64,000 bases of DNA from positions 1,624,501-1,688,500 of the forward strand of contig JAFBJZ010000850.1 of NCBI GenBank assembly GCA_016785225.1, written 5' to 3'. Shown here piece after piece: positions 23,826-37,600 of this stretch (the first letter of the stretch is position 1; every line of letters begins with the position of its first letter). Under the pieces are notes generated by a model. It saw only the letters and a program-made list of their open reading frames with translations, did not search any database and was not told the origin of the DNA. This DNA is from Psettodes erumei (lineage: Eukaryota > Chordata > Actinopteri > Pleuronectiformes > Psettodidae). Position numbers and translations under genes: made by a program.

Positions 23826-25178
23826 GTGTTGTGTTTCTGCGACAGTATGAGCTGACACAGAGAATAATGTGCCAGCAGGTATTTCTGTCAACACTTTTCT
23901 GTTCAGTAAATAAATGAAAACTTATTTATTATTTATACACTTTTTTAGGACCTGCCCCAAAAGACAACTCTAAGTGGTCTGAAATAAATGCTTGGCCTGT
24001 CAAAACATGACAGGACCCACCCCCATCCTCCTGTCAGCTGTCTCACACTAATGACATCAGCACTTCTCCTGCAGTGTACACTTCTGTCTTCTGCCAGCAA
24101 AGTGTCTGGCCAGCATCTCTAATGGGATGAAAATATGAGTAAATCTTTGAAAGGCATATTGTGCTGTGGCAGCATTTTGATTCTGGGGAAGTACTGTCAT
24201 GCCTTTGCCAACCCCAGCTCGCCGCGCAAGCGCCGGGTGTAATTATTTTTCTGGCACTGCGAGAGAGAAGGGTTCGACTGACGGAGTGTTCAGGAGAATC
24301 CTGACTCAGACGAGAAGGTGTCCGAGGTGGAAGCTGGATTGATTTACCGCAACAGCAATGCGCGGTGAACACTATTACTGGCAGATAGCAATGTGCTCTA
24401 TAAAGCAAGTATTTGTAAACAGAAATGCAGATATAGATTTGACTCGTATTCTTTTTTTTCCTGTTATATACCAAAGGCTCTGCTTTTAGATGACGAATCA
24501 TCACTTTCTCTCTGAGGAATTCTATTTTTAGTTCTGACAGCTACTAAGAAAATATTGAGCTGGAAACTCCCGCTTACAATTCACATGACTCAATGGACTG
24601 TGTAAATCCTATTCATAATTTCACTGAAACTCTGTATGGCTTGGATCAATGATGCAGCAAATACAGACAGTCTAAGGCAGTGGAGAGCAAGGTGAAGACA
24701 TGACTGAGTATAAACTGCACTGGTGATGTTTGTGGAAGCCAGTACGCTAGCTGGTGTGACAGCCAATGCATATTAAGGGTCCTAAATTTAGTCTTCATTT
24801 ATCATGTCAGCTCTTTGTGTTAGAGAATTTTTACGTGTGTCAGATCTTTCGTTTCCATGGCAATTAGTAGTTAGCACAGTTAGAAGTGGGTAGAGACCAA
24901 AAAAACAAATCCTCAGCCACCAGTAAACCACTCAATCACATCCATCTGCTCATTTTCTCTGTTTTTTCTTTTTTCTTTTGTCTCATATTTTCTTTCATCC
25001 TTTCTTCCTCTTTATTCCTCCATTCACTTCTCTCTCTCATTTGTCTCTAATCTCCCTCTCCCTCTTTATCGCTCTGTCTCCGTAGCTAGCAGGCACAGAG
25101 CTGATATGTTGACTTGCGCTTCCAGCACATGGGCTTCCCTCTTTATCCGCCCACGCAGTGTACTCAGGGAGATTCCAA

Positions 25179-25418
25179 GCACATACACACACTCACAGAT
25201 ACACCCACACACGCACGCACGTGCGCACACACACACAGAGGCAAACACACCACATGCACACACACAAACTGGCAGACTGCAAAGCCCCCAAGGTCTGGTC
25301 TTTGTGAATTATTCAGTCTGCGTTGGTGGGTTTATGAGAATGTGTACGTGCATCTAAGATCTTGTGTGTGTGCATGTGCATGCATGCATGTTTGTGCGTG
25401 TGTGTGTGTGTGTGTGTG
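25179..25418. repeat. CA-rich block and GT-rich block in inverted arrangement
   Basis: An interrupted CA/GCAC-rich tract (25179-25268) is followed about 90 bp later by an interrupted GT/GCATG tract (25361-25418). The arms are complementary in kind and could pair as a cruciform or as a hairpin in the transcript. Confidence 0.8.
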
Positions 25419-27405
25419 CCAGTGAATATGAAATGGTGTTTTCCTCTTGAGCAACCACAGCTTGTCTTCAATCAGCCTCTCCATCGACTCGCCCCCTTCC
25501 AAAGCTCATTAGAGGGAAATTGCAGGGAGAAAGCAAAGAGTGGTCAGTGATGTCACCGAAGCCAAAGTGGGATGGGGCTGCTGGATCACAGTACCTAAAC
25601 CATAACCACTGCACACTGTGGTGTGTGAAGCATATGTTTATCGTGTTGCAATTCATTGTGCTCAACAATGACGGAGCACTTTATGGAGTGGCAATGAAAA
25701 TATCACTGACAATGATTTTATAGCACTGATTGAAGCATAGCCCACTGAGTCCCTCCCCTCTGCAGTGCTGATTAATCTTTGTCACCTCATCCCAGTTTGT
25801 TATTACAAGAGGGAGATCCCCCACATCTGAAAAACCGCCCCAATATCCCAAGGCATAATGGTTATATTGGACAGTTTCACTCCTGGGAATTTACGACCAG
25901 AGTCAGTATTCAGTGGTGAGTGCCGTTTATGTAGTGAGGAGGAAGTGAGGGTGTGGCCGTCAGTGAGATGGATGGAGGAAACTTTCCACATGAGAATGAA
26001 TTTGTATATCATCACTGTCAAACAGTTACTATTTGCTTTTTTCAAATTGTTACCACGATCTTAACTTTAATACTATATTTGATATGGGCATTAAAGATCC
26101 AGACATCACTGGCAGAAATAACTCTCAAAACAAGTGAAATATATCTCTTATTGGGGTGAGATTATTCCACCTGTTTCCCATCCAATGTAGTTTGTTAGGG
26201 CTTCTCAAGACAGTGACACTTGTTTTCATAAAACAAGTGAACATGCACTAGAAACACTGGTATGGACCAGTGTTAAGTATTAGTTAAAGAAATAGGTGAG
26301 AGATTAAGGAATAAATGTTCACATTGCTGTTCCTTTGGCCCTTTGACAAAAAAACAACAAAACAAAAACAGCATATGCAACTAAGTATATTATTTTTGAA
26401 AGAAATTAGGATGGTATGATGTTGAGAATAATGGTCTTATTTTAAAAGCATTAACCCCCCAACTATATTATAAATTTGTAGGTATTTATTCTTGTTATTT
26501 AAGTTATAATACCTTATTTGTTTAATATTGTCCACTATGAAACTCTATACACCTGTAGAATTTTAATTATTTACGCACACTGTTTTTCCTCTTCACTCCA
26601 TATGCGTTAGATACTAGCAGAGAGACCTGCAGGATACTGATAGAGGGCCACAAAAGTGAAGAAGGCTAAATATCTCATGAGCCTATGAAACTGACATTAT
26701 GAAGCACCTGAGAGGGAAGTGTGCACCAAGCAAAATGGAAATCTACTTGACTTGCTGTGTGTAGCTGCCCACCATTACCCTTGTTTAATTTGAACGCATT
26801 GCCTGCTGGCTCTAAATATTGCCATCTCCAGCATTTTCATCTCCAAGTGCCTGCGGTGTAATAATAGAGTACCTGACCCCCTCCCTGGCAGAATAATGCC
26901 AGCTGTCTCTCATGTCCAGCTGTGACCTAAACACTGAGCAGCACAAACCCTGAGCCAGCTGCTGTTCAAACTACTCTGCCTCTCTCTCCTGTTGCTCTTT
27001 GTCTCTCTTCCTTTTTACATCAATATATATTGAAACACTTATTGTCATGTCTTTTTTTTAGAAGTCCTTTATAATGCTTGTTTTCTCTCTTTTCTTCCTG
27101 TTATATACCCCTGACCCTCCATCACCCTGTGGTTTTCTTTTGGTTGAGTTAACATGTCATCTTTCAGAATTGATCATACTTGTGTTTTAAAACTCAAATC
27201 TTTCTATGTGTGTGCGTATGTCTGAAGAATGATTACAATTATCCAAGCTTGCCTCAATATTTACTATAAACTCTCATACACTATAAAGGACTCAGGCTTT
27301 TTAAGAGACTTAAACAGCCAGGGGGGTGAAACATCTAGTTGTTTCTTTTGGCTATTATCAGTGACTGGAAAGCACTTATTCAAAGGCTGGAAAATGAAAT
27401 GTATA

Positions 27406-27428
27406 ACACACACACACACACACACACA
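27406..27428. repeat. (AC)n microsatellite
   Basis: Uninterrupted AC repeat, about 11 units. Confidence 0.95.
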
Positions 27429-30400
27429 GATGCACACATATCTCCCTTTGTATTACCCAGTGCTCATTGCAGCCAGACAAACCCATCAAGCTTTATGAGC
27501 CTCTGAGGTCTGCTGCTGGTGCTAATACATGGAGGCGGGCTATCAAGTGCATCCACATCACCGATCTTCACTGTTTGCATGAATATCTGAACAGGCCCTT
27601 CCACCAGTTTACATCTCCCATGAGAACAGCCTGTTGAAGCCGGGATGGGCTGCTTTGATAGATGATACGTCTGTTTTAAGAAGGAAGGGGGAAGAGGCTG
27701 TGATAATGTGTTTAACGCAGGGAGAAATGGGCACCAGCGTTTTGCATTGATGGATGTTCACTCTCTGTTGAAGAAGTGGGTGAAGTCAGTTTGGATTCTT
27801 GTAGCTTGACATTGATTGATGGGTGTTTTGTTGCGAGGGGGTGGAAGAAATGTAAAAAAAAAAATCTGCTGACAGGAATTTGGGATTTCTGATTCTCTTT
27901 GAGATCTGCTGTATTGGATGTGGTGTGGTCGAGAAACCGGCAATGTCACATTTTTGGAGTCTCTGATTGATTTAGTGAGAACTTGACTTTAATCTTGCAG
28001 CTTTTGCCATCAATTCAATCAGTTATGGTGCCATTGTACTGATGAAAACTCTGCGATGCCTCTGATGCAAAAATTAGTTCCTAAAGGCCGAGAAACATGA
28101 CTAGTAGCATGATAAGTGTTATCCCTAACAAAACTTAGTGTCAGATAGAGTCAGAAAATATTCTATATTTCTGTATTTGGTAGGTGTTAACAAATGTAGC
28201 CTCTCGTTAACATTCACAAACATTATAACTTAAACTTATGTCTTTACATTGTGAGGAAAAAAGAGTGCTTAGGTTTGTAAGGCCAGCTCATCTGTCACTG
28301 CTTTCCAAAACATCACAAAGGAGAATTCCAGAAATGATTCTGTGTAATCCACAACGATGCCACAGAAACATGACACCAGAATATTAGAATGGGTCTGTTA
28401 TTATGACTAAAACTATTTGGTGGAAGGTACAGAAAGTGTATGAAAGTCACATGCTGTTTTGACCTCAGCTAGCCAGTCTAAGGAGCACAGTTTCTGTCTT
28501 TCTGCATATTTTGCAGGTAAACAAAATGGTACGAAAATGTCATGTTTACATATTTCTGTTTTTTATTGAGCCTTCATTTGCCCATTTGTTCATAACTTGG
28601 TGATGCAGACAAACAGATGTAATGTTGTATAGTCTTCTGTAAGTACTGATTCTTGCTAGCACACTGGGGGAGTGTATTTTGTCTCTTCTCCTGACGGCTG
28701 TCTTGATTAGAGTCCTTTTGTTTATCAGCCCGAGGTACATGCTGTGTCTCTGTATTTTTAACACAGAGTCAAACTGTGTTGTGTCTTGCTGTGTTCTCTC
28801 CCGCTCCATTCCCTCCTCGTCCTCTCCCCTCCAAGTTTGCGCTTGATGCATCTTTGTCTGTTCTCTCAGAAATTTCTTATGTGTGCATGCCGTTGAGAAA
28901 GTAACCACAGCACTCACAGCCACACAAACACAGAAACACACTCAGTCAGTACGGCAATAACCCACATATCCAAGTCGTGGCTCGACAATTGATACAGGAA
29001 CAAATCTTTACAACATCCATAAATCATTTAGCTGCAGCCTCCAAACTCATTCCAACATAATAATATCTGCAGCAGTGGAACAATTCCTCCAAAACAATGC
29101 GGTGCACACAGTGAGGTGCCGACACAGGAGTCTTAAATATCACTGGCCAATAGGCGATTTTTAGAAGAAATGATGTGAGCAGCAATGTCTGAATATTGCA
29201 GATTAGCTTCTTCCCAGTGGCTATAAAAATGACTTATAAATCACTGGTTCAGAGGGGGCAGTGCTACACATTACCTCTGTGAACTGCCTCTGAAACACAA
29301 TTTAGAGGAAATAATGACTGTCTGCCCTCTTCCTTGTTAAAGGATAATTCCCGTTCAGGGGCTGTTTCATAATGAAGTCTAATGAAGAACACTTAGCAAG
29401 AAAAATTGCCTCAGTGTGTGTTTTAATTTCATTCACTCATTCATCAATGTATGACACATTACCTGCGCCCAAAATCTTGGCAATGGCTAGAGGAAGACCC
29501 AGACTGTGAATATTGTTCAGATAATTATGGTAGCTCCGTTGGCACACATACCCCTCACTTACTTTCTCACTTAAATGATTTAAGGGAAAATTTTCATCAG
29601 ACTACTCCACAAAGTAGTCTCATTACATCTTTGTCTTGAGGGCTATGCTCAGGTCTGCTAATGGAGGTAAAGGTGAGAGGGCAGAGAGTTGAGCTCCAAC
29701 TGGTGGATCTAGCTGGCCAAGGACATTACAAGGCCAGGCTTAAAGCATGTTGTTGAGACAGTTCTTGAACTTACAGTTTAGGCCTTTGGATAGCAGTGAC
29801 TAGTCTTTGCTAGCATCTGCTTGGCAGAATATTGGTGATACACTTACGTGTTGACAGGAAAGAATGAGACAGATATGGGGAATGACATGCAACAATGCTC
29901 CCCTGCAAGATGCATAAATGGAGACATCGCAGTTCATGGTCTCTGCCTGACCAAAAGGTCTTCAGGCCTTCAGTTTCTTAACAGTTTGTGTTTCTGTGGA
30001 GCAGTTTGGTCAAACAGAAGACCACTGGAACTGAATCAGTACTACTGCTAAACATACAGCATAGCTGTGTCCAAAATCACTCTGTGTTTACTATGATGTG
30101 CACTATATTTATACACAACCATTTTATTTGAGTGTCTAAATTCTGAATGGTACATTTATATTCAGTATGTGCCCGCAAATATCCCCACATTAGAGCAAAA
30201 AGAATTGGATTCATTTCAGAGACATCTTTCGAGTAACAACCCCGCAGTGCAATGCTTCACATTTTATAGATGAAATTACAGTTATGCAACGCTACATCTG
30301 TCAGTGATGATACCAAATGATGATTTTTATATGCCACGAATCTCAATTTACTGCTCATAACAAAGTAAATTATTGAGTGTTTCTTATAGAGGGAACAGTG

Positions 30401-30623
30401 CATGAGTGAAGAAAGGAGTAATTTTGGTCCTCGCCTCGCTGTAGCACAGCCGAACAGCTGAGTGGCAAGCAGTGTCAACGGTCAGCAGGCTTTAATTTCC
30501 ATCAAGTCACCTTAGCAGGTGATTTCACAGATGAATTATTTCCCTCTAGTTGAAGTAGTGCAAGGTCTTAATGAAAACCTGCAGACTCTGTGGCTCATTG
30601 CTGGCCACCCCCACCCCTGTATC

Positions 30624-30682
30624 TACTGTACTGAGACCACCTGAATGGGAAATTGGTCTCAGACTTTTGGACCCCACTGTAC
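30624..30682. mobile_element. Tc1/mariner-type terminal fragment (MITE-like)
   Basis: The words GGTCTCAGACTTTTGGACCC followed by CACTGTA (30655-30681) form the inverted-repeat end common to many fish Tc1-like elements. A TACTGTACTGAGACCA end lies about 30 bp upstream in opposite sense, suggesting a very short, degraded pair of termini. No transposase is present. Confidence 0.6.
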
Positions 30683-33030
30683 ATTAAATTTGGATTGTTA
30701 TCCTATTTATTTTTATGCTGGTTCTATAGATTCATGATGATATTCATGATACCCATTGAAAAGTTGACGTCATACAATTTGATTTTGATGTGGGCCTCTA
30801 TAGAGTTCTTCCCCTGAGTTATTGCATGTGTTTTTTTCATTATATTTTTATCCAGCATTAGTAGTCAAGTCTAGATTTATTGAATTAATGCACACAGAGC
30901 TGCAGAACATTTAACAAGCAAATGCACCCCATTTCAACTCAACTGTGGTCACCTAATTGTGTTAGCGTTCCCATTTTCAGACTATTAAGTCAATCATTAC
31001 AGCGCCATCTGGTTCTTCTATTTTTTGATATCAGGAACATCTTTTTTAAAAAAACAACAGTGAATATTCTTTACCTTCCCAGGAGTTGGCATTGTTTTTA
31101 AGGTATATCCTGATCAAGGTCTCATATCTTACATAAGCAAAATCATTCACAGGAATTAAATCTCCCTGAGTTCACTGCAGCAATAAGGTGCTCTTCCCTT
31201 TTCACAGCTGGGGTAATGGGGAAGATTTATCACCAGTGGCCTTTGTGAAAATCTTCCAGCATGGAAAGAAAATTACCAAAAGTGTCAGGCCGTATTTTTG
31301 AGACCCAGGGTGCATTAAGGACCCGCTTGGCTTTTTCACTGTAACAATAATCTTGTTGCTGAATTTAAGTTACTTATGTCCCCTAAAAATGTCGATGACT
31401 CTGTCCCTAGATTCAAGATTCGAAAAAAAAAAACTTGTGTGATTAACATCTCCCATATGCAGTCTTTTAATGAGAAATAGTTTCCTTTGTCTTAAGGAGT
31501 TTGTCCTCATTATAATTGACATGTCTTGCCTCAAATGTGGCCTTGTTAGTGGCCTTCAAATGCATTTGGAGGCTCTCTGAGGTAACTGTTATCTTTGCTG
31601 AAAACGTTAGCAGACAGAACCAAATGGAGAACAACTCTGAGCAGGAATCCTGAATTTGCTGAAATACCCACACTCTCACCCCTATGATCCACCCATCCTG
31701 CAAAAAATATTGGCTGAGTGCTGTTGACACTTCAGAAAACTTTAGAATTGGCACAGAAGTTGCCTTTTCATAGCTACAGCACATTTAGTTTTTAAGCTTG
31801 TAGCCTCCTTTTGTGAAATTTCAAGTCATTGTTTTTGCGAATCTATGGATCTAGTTAACAAGCTACTTCATATATTTGCCCTCACAGGGATAAATAACGG
31901 TTCTTTATAATTGAATTGAACTGAACTGAATTTGCAACTACAGAGGGAAATCTTCTGACAAAGTCCTGGGAGACAAAATGACTGGTTTTCTGCAACAGTC
32001 TCCAGTCCATTTATTTGATCCAGCGTAATTGCTAAGAAATGTGGTCAGATTCTTTCATCCCTGGACAGATCACTTCTCCTCTGTCCCTACTTCACCTTAT
32101 TTTTTTCCTGATCTTCCTTCATTCATTATCTTGCTTTCACATTCACTTCGTTCCCATCTTCTATTCATACATCCCTCAATTTATCTCCCGCTTTTCTTAA
32201 TTCTTACTTCCCAAACTCTTTCTGTCCAGTCAACCAATTTCCATCAATTTATTCAGCCTCATCCAGTCTTCCCTCTAACCATCTATATGACTATTTATGA
32301 GTCCTGTATTGCTCACAGTGGGGCCCAGTATAGTGAAAGTAAAAGGATCTCTTCAGTAGAGTAAAACTCTTTAATGGAGGCCATCACCCTGACAGTCACC
32401 CTGATGCAGCACAAACACACTCACATATACACATTCACACATTTATGTTGTTTGTATGTATTCTCTTTAAAAAACACAAAGGATTCCTTTCACATTTCAT
32501 GTAGTTTTTTTCCACAATTCATCAAAAGTAAAGCAGCAGTGTGCAGGGTAATTTAGTATGTGCAAGTCCAGTGTGTCTGTGTGTTTGTTTTCAGGCATAA
32601 CAGCAACTCTCTGAGTGTATTATTGAAAAGGGCCATGGACCTGGCAATGGCCACTGGAAAATGGCGGTTCCAATGGCAATGGTTGAGAGAGAGATGCACA
32701 TCAGAGCTTTCTGCAAGCTACCAAGGTTGCAGCTGCAGTTTAAACTTTTGACCACCATTCTGAACAAACAACAATCTATGGACACACACACACATGCACA
32801 CTTTTGAGTTGACATTAAGATTAATTGAGAAAAGAAAAGAAGAGAGGAATTCTGTATTTCTAACCTTAGTATTATACAGTTCGAGACATGACAGACCATT
32901 GACAGAAAATGCATTTATTACATTTATTATCACTACAAATATTAACAGACTATATTTTTGGACTGCTATGATAAAGAATGTATGTGCGCAATTTATTGTA
33001 AGCTTCTTCGATTTTATTTTGAAAGTGGGC

Positions 33031-33130
33031 TTCTTATTTTGAAGGGGACATATTACCTTGAGGAGTGAACGAAGGCGGGGCTTTTATTTTGAAGGGGACG
33101 TATCGGCTTAATGAGTGAACGCGTGAAGGC
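33031..33130. repeat. 50-bp tandem duplication (TTATTTTGAAGGGGAC units)
   Basis: Two 50-bp units (33031-33080 and 33081-33130) share TTATTTTGAAGGGGAC followed by a diverged middle and GAGTGAACG. A partial earlier unit with TTATTTTGAA starts at about 33010. The motif is reminiscent of a fish repeat that I cannot name. Confidence 0.7.
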
Positions 33131-34134
33131 AGTCAGACCTGTAAAAAGGTATCTTCTAAACTGGAAATATTGCTTATTCAGTCGTTGAGCACCAGTCGAA
33201 AAGAGCACAGGGTTTGTCAAACTTGTATCTTTGTTATGACTGAGAGTGAACAACTTTACAGCTCCTCTGCGTTGTTTTATATGGTTTGAAAGTGAGCGTT
33301 TGTTAGCAACACGTGTAGTAAGTGCGCTGGTAATTGCCTTTGGCCTTAATGAGTAATGTTAACTGAGTTCCTTTTGCTAGGGGAGAAATGGGCGCAAAAA
33401 ATTTATTCGGAGAAAAAAAAAAGTTTAGGCGCGTTATGTGGCTTAATGTGCACGATGACTATTTGGAGAATAACATAAGAGTAAACGGTGTTTCTTAACC
33501 CACAGAATTACAAGTGGTCCTCTGGAAATATTTTGAATTAATTAGCATCAAATGTATTTTCTCTTAATAAAAAATAACGTGTACTCTCATAATATTGCCT
33601 TTTTCCTTCTGTAATGAATTCCCTTAATTTTGTAACTTTTGCCCCATGAGATACATCAACTTTATAGAGCTTTTGCACAGCACACATTGTATGTGTCACA
33701 GCAGGAAAAGCAGGGTGTTTCTAATGACTTGAATTAATGATGGCAGGGAGCCAGGACCTGGGGAAACGAACTGGAATGCCGCCATTGTTAATGTTAGTGA
33801 TTACTGTTATTGATTGAGGTCTGTCCTGTTAATGTCAGCACTTCTTTTTCTATGTCACAGCTGTATTGTAATAACAGTTCAGCCTTTATATCAAAGTAAA
33901 GTGACTTATCTCTTGAAATAGCCTCTTTTTTCTTGGTTTAAGTTGAATTTACATGGTATATATGTGTTAGTGTTTATTGATTGTAGTTTCAAATGTTAAC
34001 TATGTGCTATTTAATAATTTAAATAGGCTTGTCGTGCTGAAGCATGTTTAATGTACATTATGGAGAATGTATTATAGCAGTGTTGCTGTCCTGGAGAAAA
34101 ACTGAAGCCAAACTGAACTTTTTTTCTCCCACAG

Positions 34135-34365
34135 GTCGTAAATTTGTCATCGCCAATGCAAGAGTGGAGAACTGTGCCATCATCTTCTGCAACGACGGCT
34201 TCTGCCACATGTGTGGTTACTCCCGCGCTGAGATCATGCAGAAGCCATGCACGTGTAACTTCCTGTACGGACCTGACACCAAGCGGCTCGCTATTGCCCA
34301 GATGGCGCAGGCCCTGCTGGGGTCAGAGGAGAGGAAAGTGGAGATCAACCTTTACCGCAAAGATG
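34135..34365 (+). CDS. kcnh2: ERG-type K+ channel (Kv11), coding exon 2: PAS domain
   Basis: This 231-nt exon sits after a T-rich tract and ACAG at 34131-34134, and before a GTAGG donor at 34366. It enters with two bases that complete Ser26 and ends after one base of codon 103. Length and phases equal human KCNH2 exon 2 (c.77-307). It encodes most of the N-terminal PAS domain: RKFVIANARVENCA, the CNDGFC loop, GYSRAE, PCTC and the QALLGSEERKVEI strand region. In ERG channels this domain docks on the cyclic-nucleotide-binding homology domain and slows deactivation. By my memory of the paralogues, about 60 of 78 residues match human ERG1, slightly fewer match ERG3 and ERG2. Notable differences from human ERG1 are Phe for Tyr43, His for Glu50, Asn for Asp67 and Tyr for His70. 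The remaining exons (transmembrane core, pore, CNBHD) lie beyond the window. Confidence 0.96.
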
Positions 34366-34612
34366 GTAGGAAACTTGTTTGTTTTGTTCAAATGATTTGA
34401 GAGGTGCTTGTGCAGATAAAGGAGAGACTGTGTGCAACTCTTTTCAGCCTGTTGACTTGTGCAGGAGATGAATATGGAGATGAGTCTCTGGCATGCGAAG
34501 ACAGTGCTGTGTTTGTGCATATTTGGGAGGGAAAGCGTGTGTGATTTTTACATAAAAGTGAGAGTGGACAGCGATGTAGTCATAGCAATGGACTGTACTA
34601 CAAAGGAGGTCA

Positions 34613-34632
34613 GTGTGTGTGTGTGTGTGTGT
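34613..34632. repeat. (GT)n microsatellite
   Basis: About 10 GT units, 250 bp after the exon 2 donor. Confidence 0.93.
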
Positions 34633-37600
34633 TGCGTGTTTGGAGGAGGAAGTGGTTGTCGGGCTTGTAAAAAAGATAAAGAGCTCCTTTCCTGGGATGA
34701 GTACTGTGGAAGGTACTTGTGTGTGAATATGTCTGAGTGTGCTTGTGTATACAATTTTTTTAGGGGTTTAAATGGTTTTATTGCTATAAAGCAGGCTTGT
34801 TTGTCTGTTGGCCTGATACTTGTTTGTGTGGTGTGAGCAGCACATTTGCCACCCACCATGTTTATGTGAATGACCTTACTACTGTTTACTGATAAGTTCC
34901 ATTTTGTATCTTGTGACCCTTGCCACTTGTCAGATTTGTTGCTGTGTTGACGATGAAAGCACAGAAAACGCAATATGGTACTATTAGTTAGCTTCTGCAT
35001 TTAACAGTATTTAAAGAAAGCTAATGTGAAGCTGTAGTTACGATTGAGTGTCACATAAAAGTCCAATATCAAAAGTAGCAGCATTTCCAACAGACCTGAC
35101 CCAGATCAGTATTAACAGTGAGATGTACTGTACTGCAGAGCAAAGTACATGGGGGAACCCTAATTCTCTGCAATGGCAGGAGTGTATTTATGTCCACACA
35201 AATGCCAACTGGACCAGGACCAGGTAACAGGACGCTGGTGTCGGTAACGACAGACAGCTTCCATGGTGATAAAGAGCTGCCATTTTAATAAAGTCAGCAA
35301 CTCCCTGGGCTACAGCCAAAGCATCTGCTGGACATTTTCCACCTGTAGACAGACACCAGAACAGCAGGAGGAGGGTACAGGGGTACAGAGACGGAGGGAA
35401 GGGACAGATGGAGGTAAATGAGGGAGGGGGAAAGGGCTTGAAACATAGGAGGGGGAAAAAAGAGAACAAAATCACGAAGAGGCAGGAAAACAGCAAAGCT
35501 CCACGAGTTAGACATGGGGGAAACCAGGAGGGCATGAGAATGATAGATAGACACGGGGACTGTCAGAAAGTGAGTTTCTCATGTAATCTGCAAGTGTTGC
35601 TGGTGGTGACGGAGAAAGCACGGGGATGGCGCCAGCTGTCTCCTCTCTGATACTTCTGAGGAGCGCCTTGCCAATTCAGCCCCCCCCACTCTGCGCATTT
35701 CACTTTCCACTGTTTACACTGGAGAGCTGGACACGCACTCCAGCAATCTGCTATGCAAAAGCAGCTCGTAAAAAGCTCGATCCCTGTATATAGAATTACA
35801 GAGATGCTGTCACTTCTGCCCCACTGGCTATGTTAATGACAGTCCGCTGTGCTAACTGCACGTAGTTAAAGGCTTTGGAAGCAGCGACATTTAATTCCTG
35901 CCATGCTCTTGTGCCAGGGCGGGCAGGTACGTAGCTGTAAAGCTCCTGTTGGCACACACAGTGCAGTAGGTTGATGATGCCCTTCCGAATTTTATGCCAC
36001 GGTATTTAGCATCAATGTGACTCATGTTATGATCTTTCTCAATGCATTTTTTTATGTAATCTGATGACACCTCATGGATACTGGACTTTAACACACTATA
36101 GCAGTTTAACTCTCAGCAAGGCCTTGTAGATAGCATGCAACAAACCTGAGTATCCCTGCAGCTTTCCAGAACATAGACATACTGTAAGTTTGTTTCACTT
36201 TGCGACATCAACATCATCAACATCTGCCCTGCTGGCCCAAACAGTGGTAACAGATTAACATTCCCACTTGCTCTAAGGATCGTACTGAGTTAAAACTGTA
36301 TGAATATGATGCAGGGCTTCACATACAACCTACACTTGAACAATAAAGGTTAAGAAAATAATTGTTTTTAAACAAAGTCCAAGAGACATTGTGATGTAAT
36401 GCTGTTGACAGATGGGCCTTTACACAAGGACAAAATGATGTGTGGTAATGCTTTGCGTGGATTTATATGAGACAGTTAGGTAGTCAATAACACACGCTGA
36501 GGTGTGTAACATGACGTTTATGAACACAATCGATGACATGAAGCAAGGGATGTTCCTCTGCCAAGTCTGTTGATTGATTATATACTCAGGGCACCTCCAG
36601 AGTGCATCATCGCTCCAATACCCTGAACACGGAACAGCGGATAAGGGGTTGGCTGTGGTCAAATCATTATTCAGTCGGTAATGTTGGCTGGCATGGTCGA
36701 GCCGATTTAACCCACTGCGAGGTTTGTTTCATTTAAAGTAGCAGTTGAGCGTTAACTGCTGCAGAGCTTAAAGCACCAGTGCTGTTGTTTTTTACCTGCA
36801 GTTCAATGTTTACTGCTTGTCTGGTTAAAATCCTGTCTAGAACTGTTTGATGTACGGTAGATTTTCCGTACAATACGTCTCTGGAAGCAGGCACAGCTAA
36901 ATGTTGGCGAGCTTGTAGTGAGTAAGCCATGAGCGCTGAGTGGAGTGAAGAATGTTAAAAGCTGACAACGTGATTGAGCTCAGCTGATCAACAAATGTAT
37001 ACACACAAGGCACCTACACACCAGACCTAACCTTCCCTGTGAATGTTTGTTTCGTCGCCATGGAGTTAAAGAGGCCCTCATCACGTTGCCACAGTTACCA
37101 AGAGACACTCTTTTGATTGGATGGAAAAGTGTCCATCACGGCACTCCTCTTCAATGGTTGATACTGTAGTCTTGTGCATGTAACTGGTGATTGTAATTAG
37201 TGAGTAAAAGTACTTGATTTGGAGCTATTATTGCAGATAATAACTTTATTGACTGAAATGATACCTCATTGACCTCAAACCATTACTGCTTTTGTGCTTA
37301 CCCAAAGATTTCTGTCACTAGTCGAATCGTCATTGATTTGTACTTAACTAAAGTTGGTAAATGAATGAAAAATGATACCCAGGAGGGGTGTTTGCTATCT
37401 ATATGTGTGTCGCTGGATGTGACCCTGGTGACTCCTCTCCCACAGTCATAGTCACACACACTCAAGCACACAAAGACACAAACACAGAGTCTTAGGTAAC
37501 CCCGGCGTGCTGCCTTCAAGCCATCAGAGAGCCACTGATCGAACGCCGTGGACACACCTCATCCATAATGCACATAGGCAGGAAACATTACGCCACCTCC

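Larger units (their letters stand above)
23826..34134 (+). other. kcnh intron 1, 3' part
   Basis: No supportable exon. The stretch holds CA- and GT-rich simple sequence (25179-25418), a CA microsatellite (27406-27428), a Tc1-like terminus (30624-30682), a 50-bp tandem duplication (33031-33130) and pyrimidine-rich sequence (24950-25085, 32040-32280). The acceptor before exon 2 is a standard T-rich tract plus CACAG. Between these items the sequence is AT-rich and unremarkable. Confidence 0.7.
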
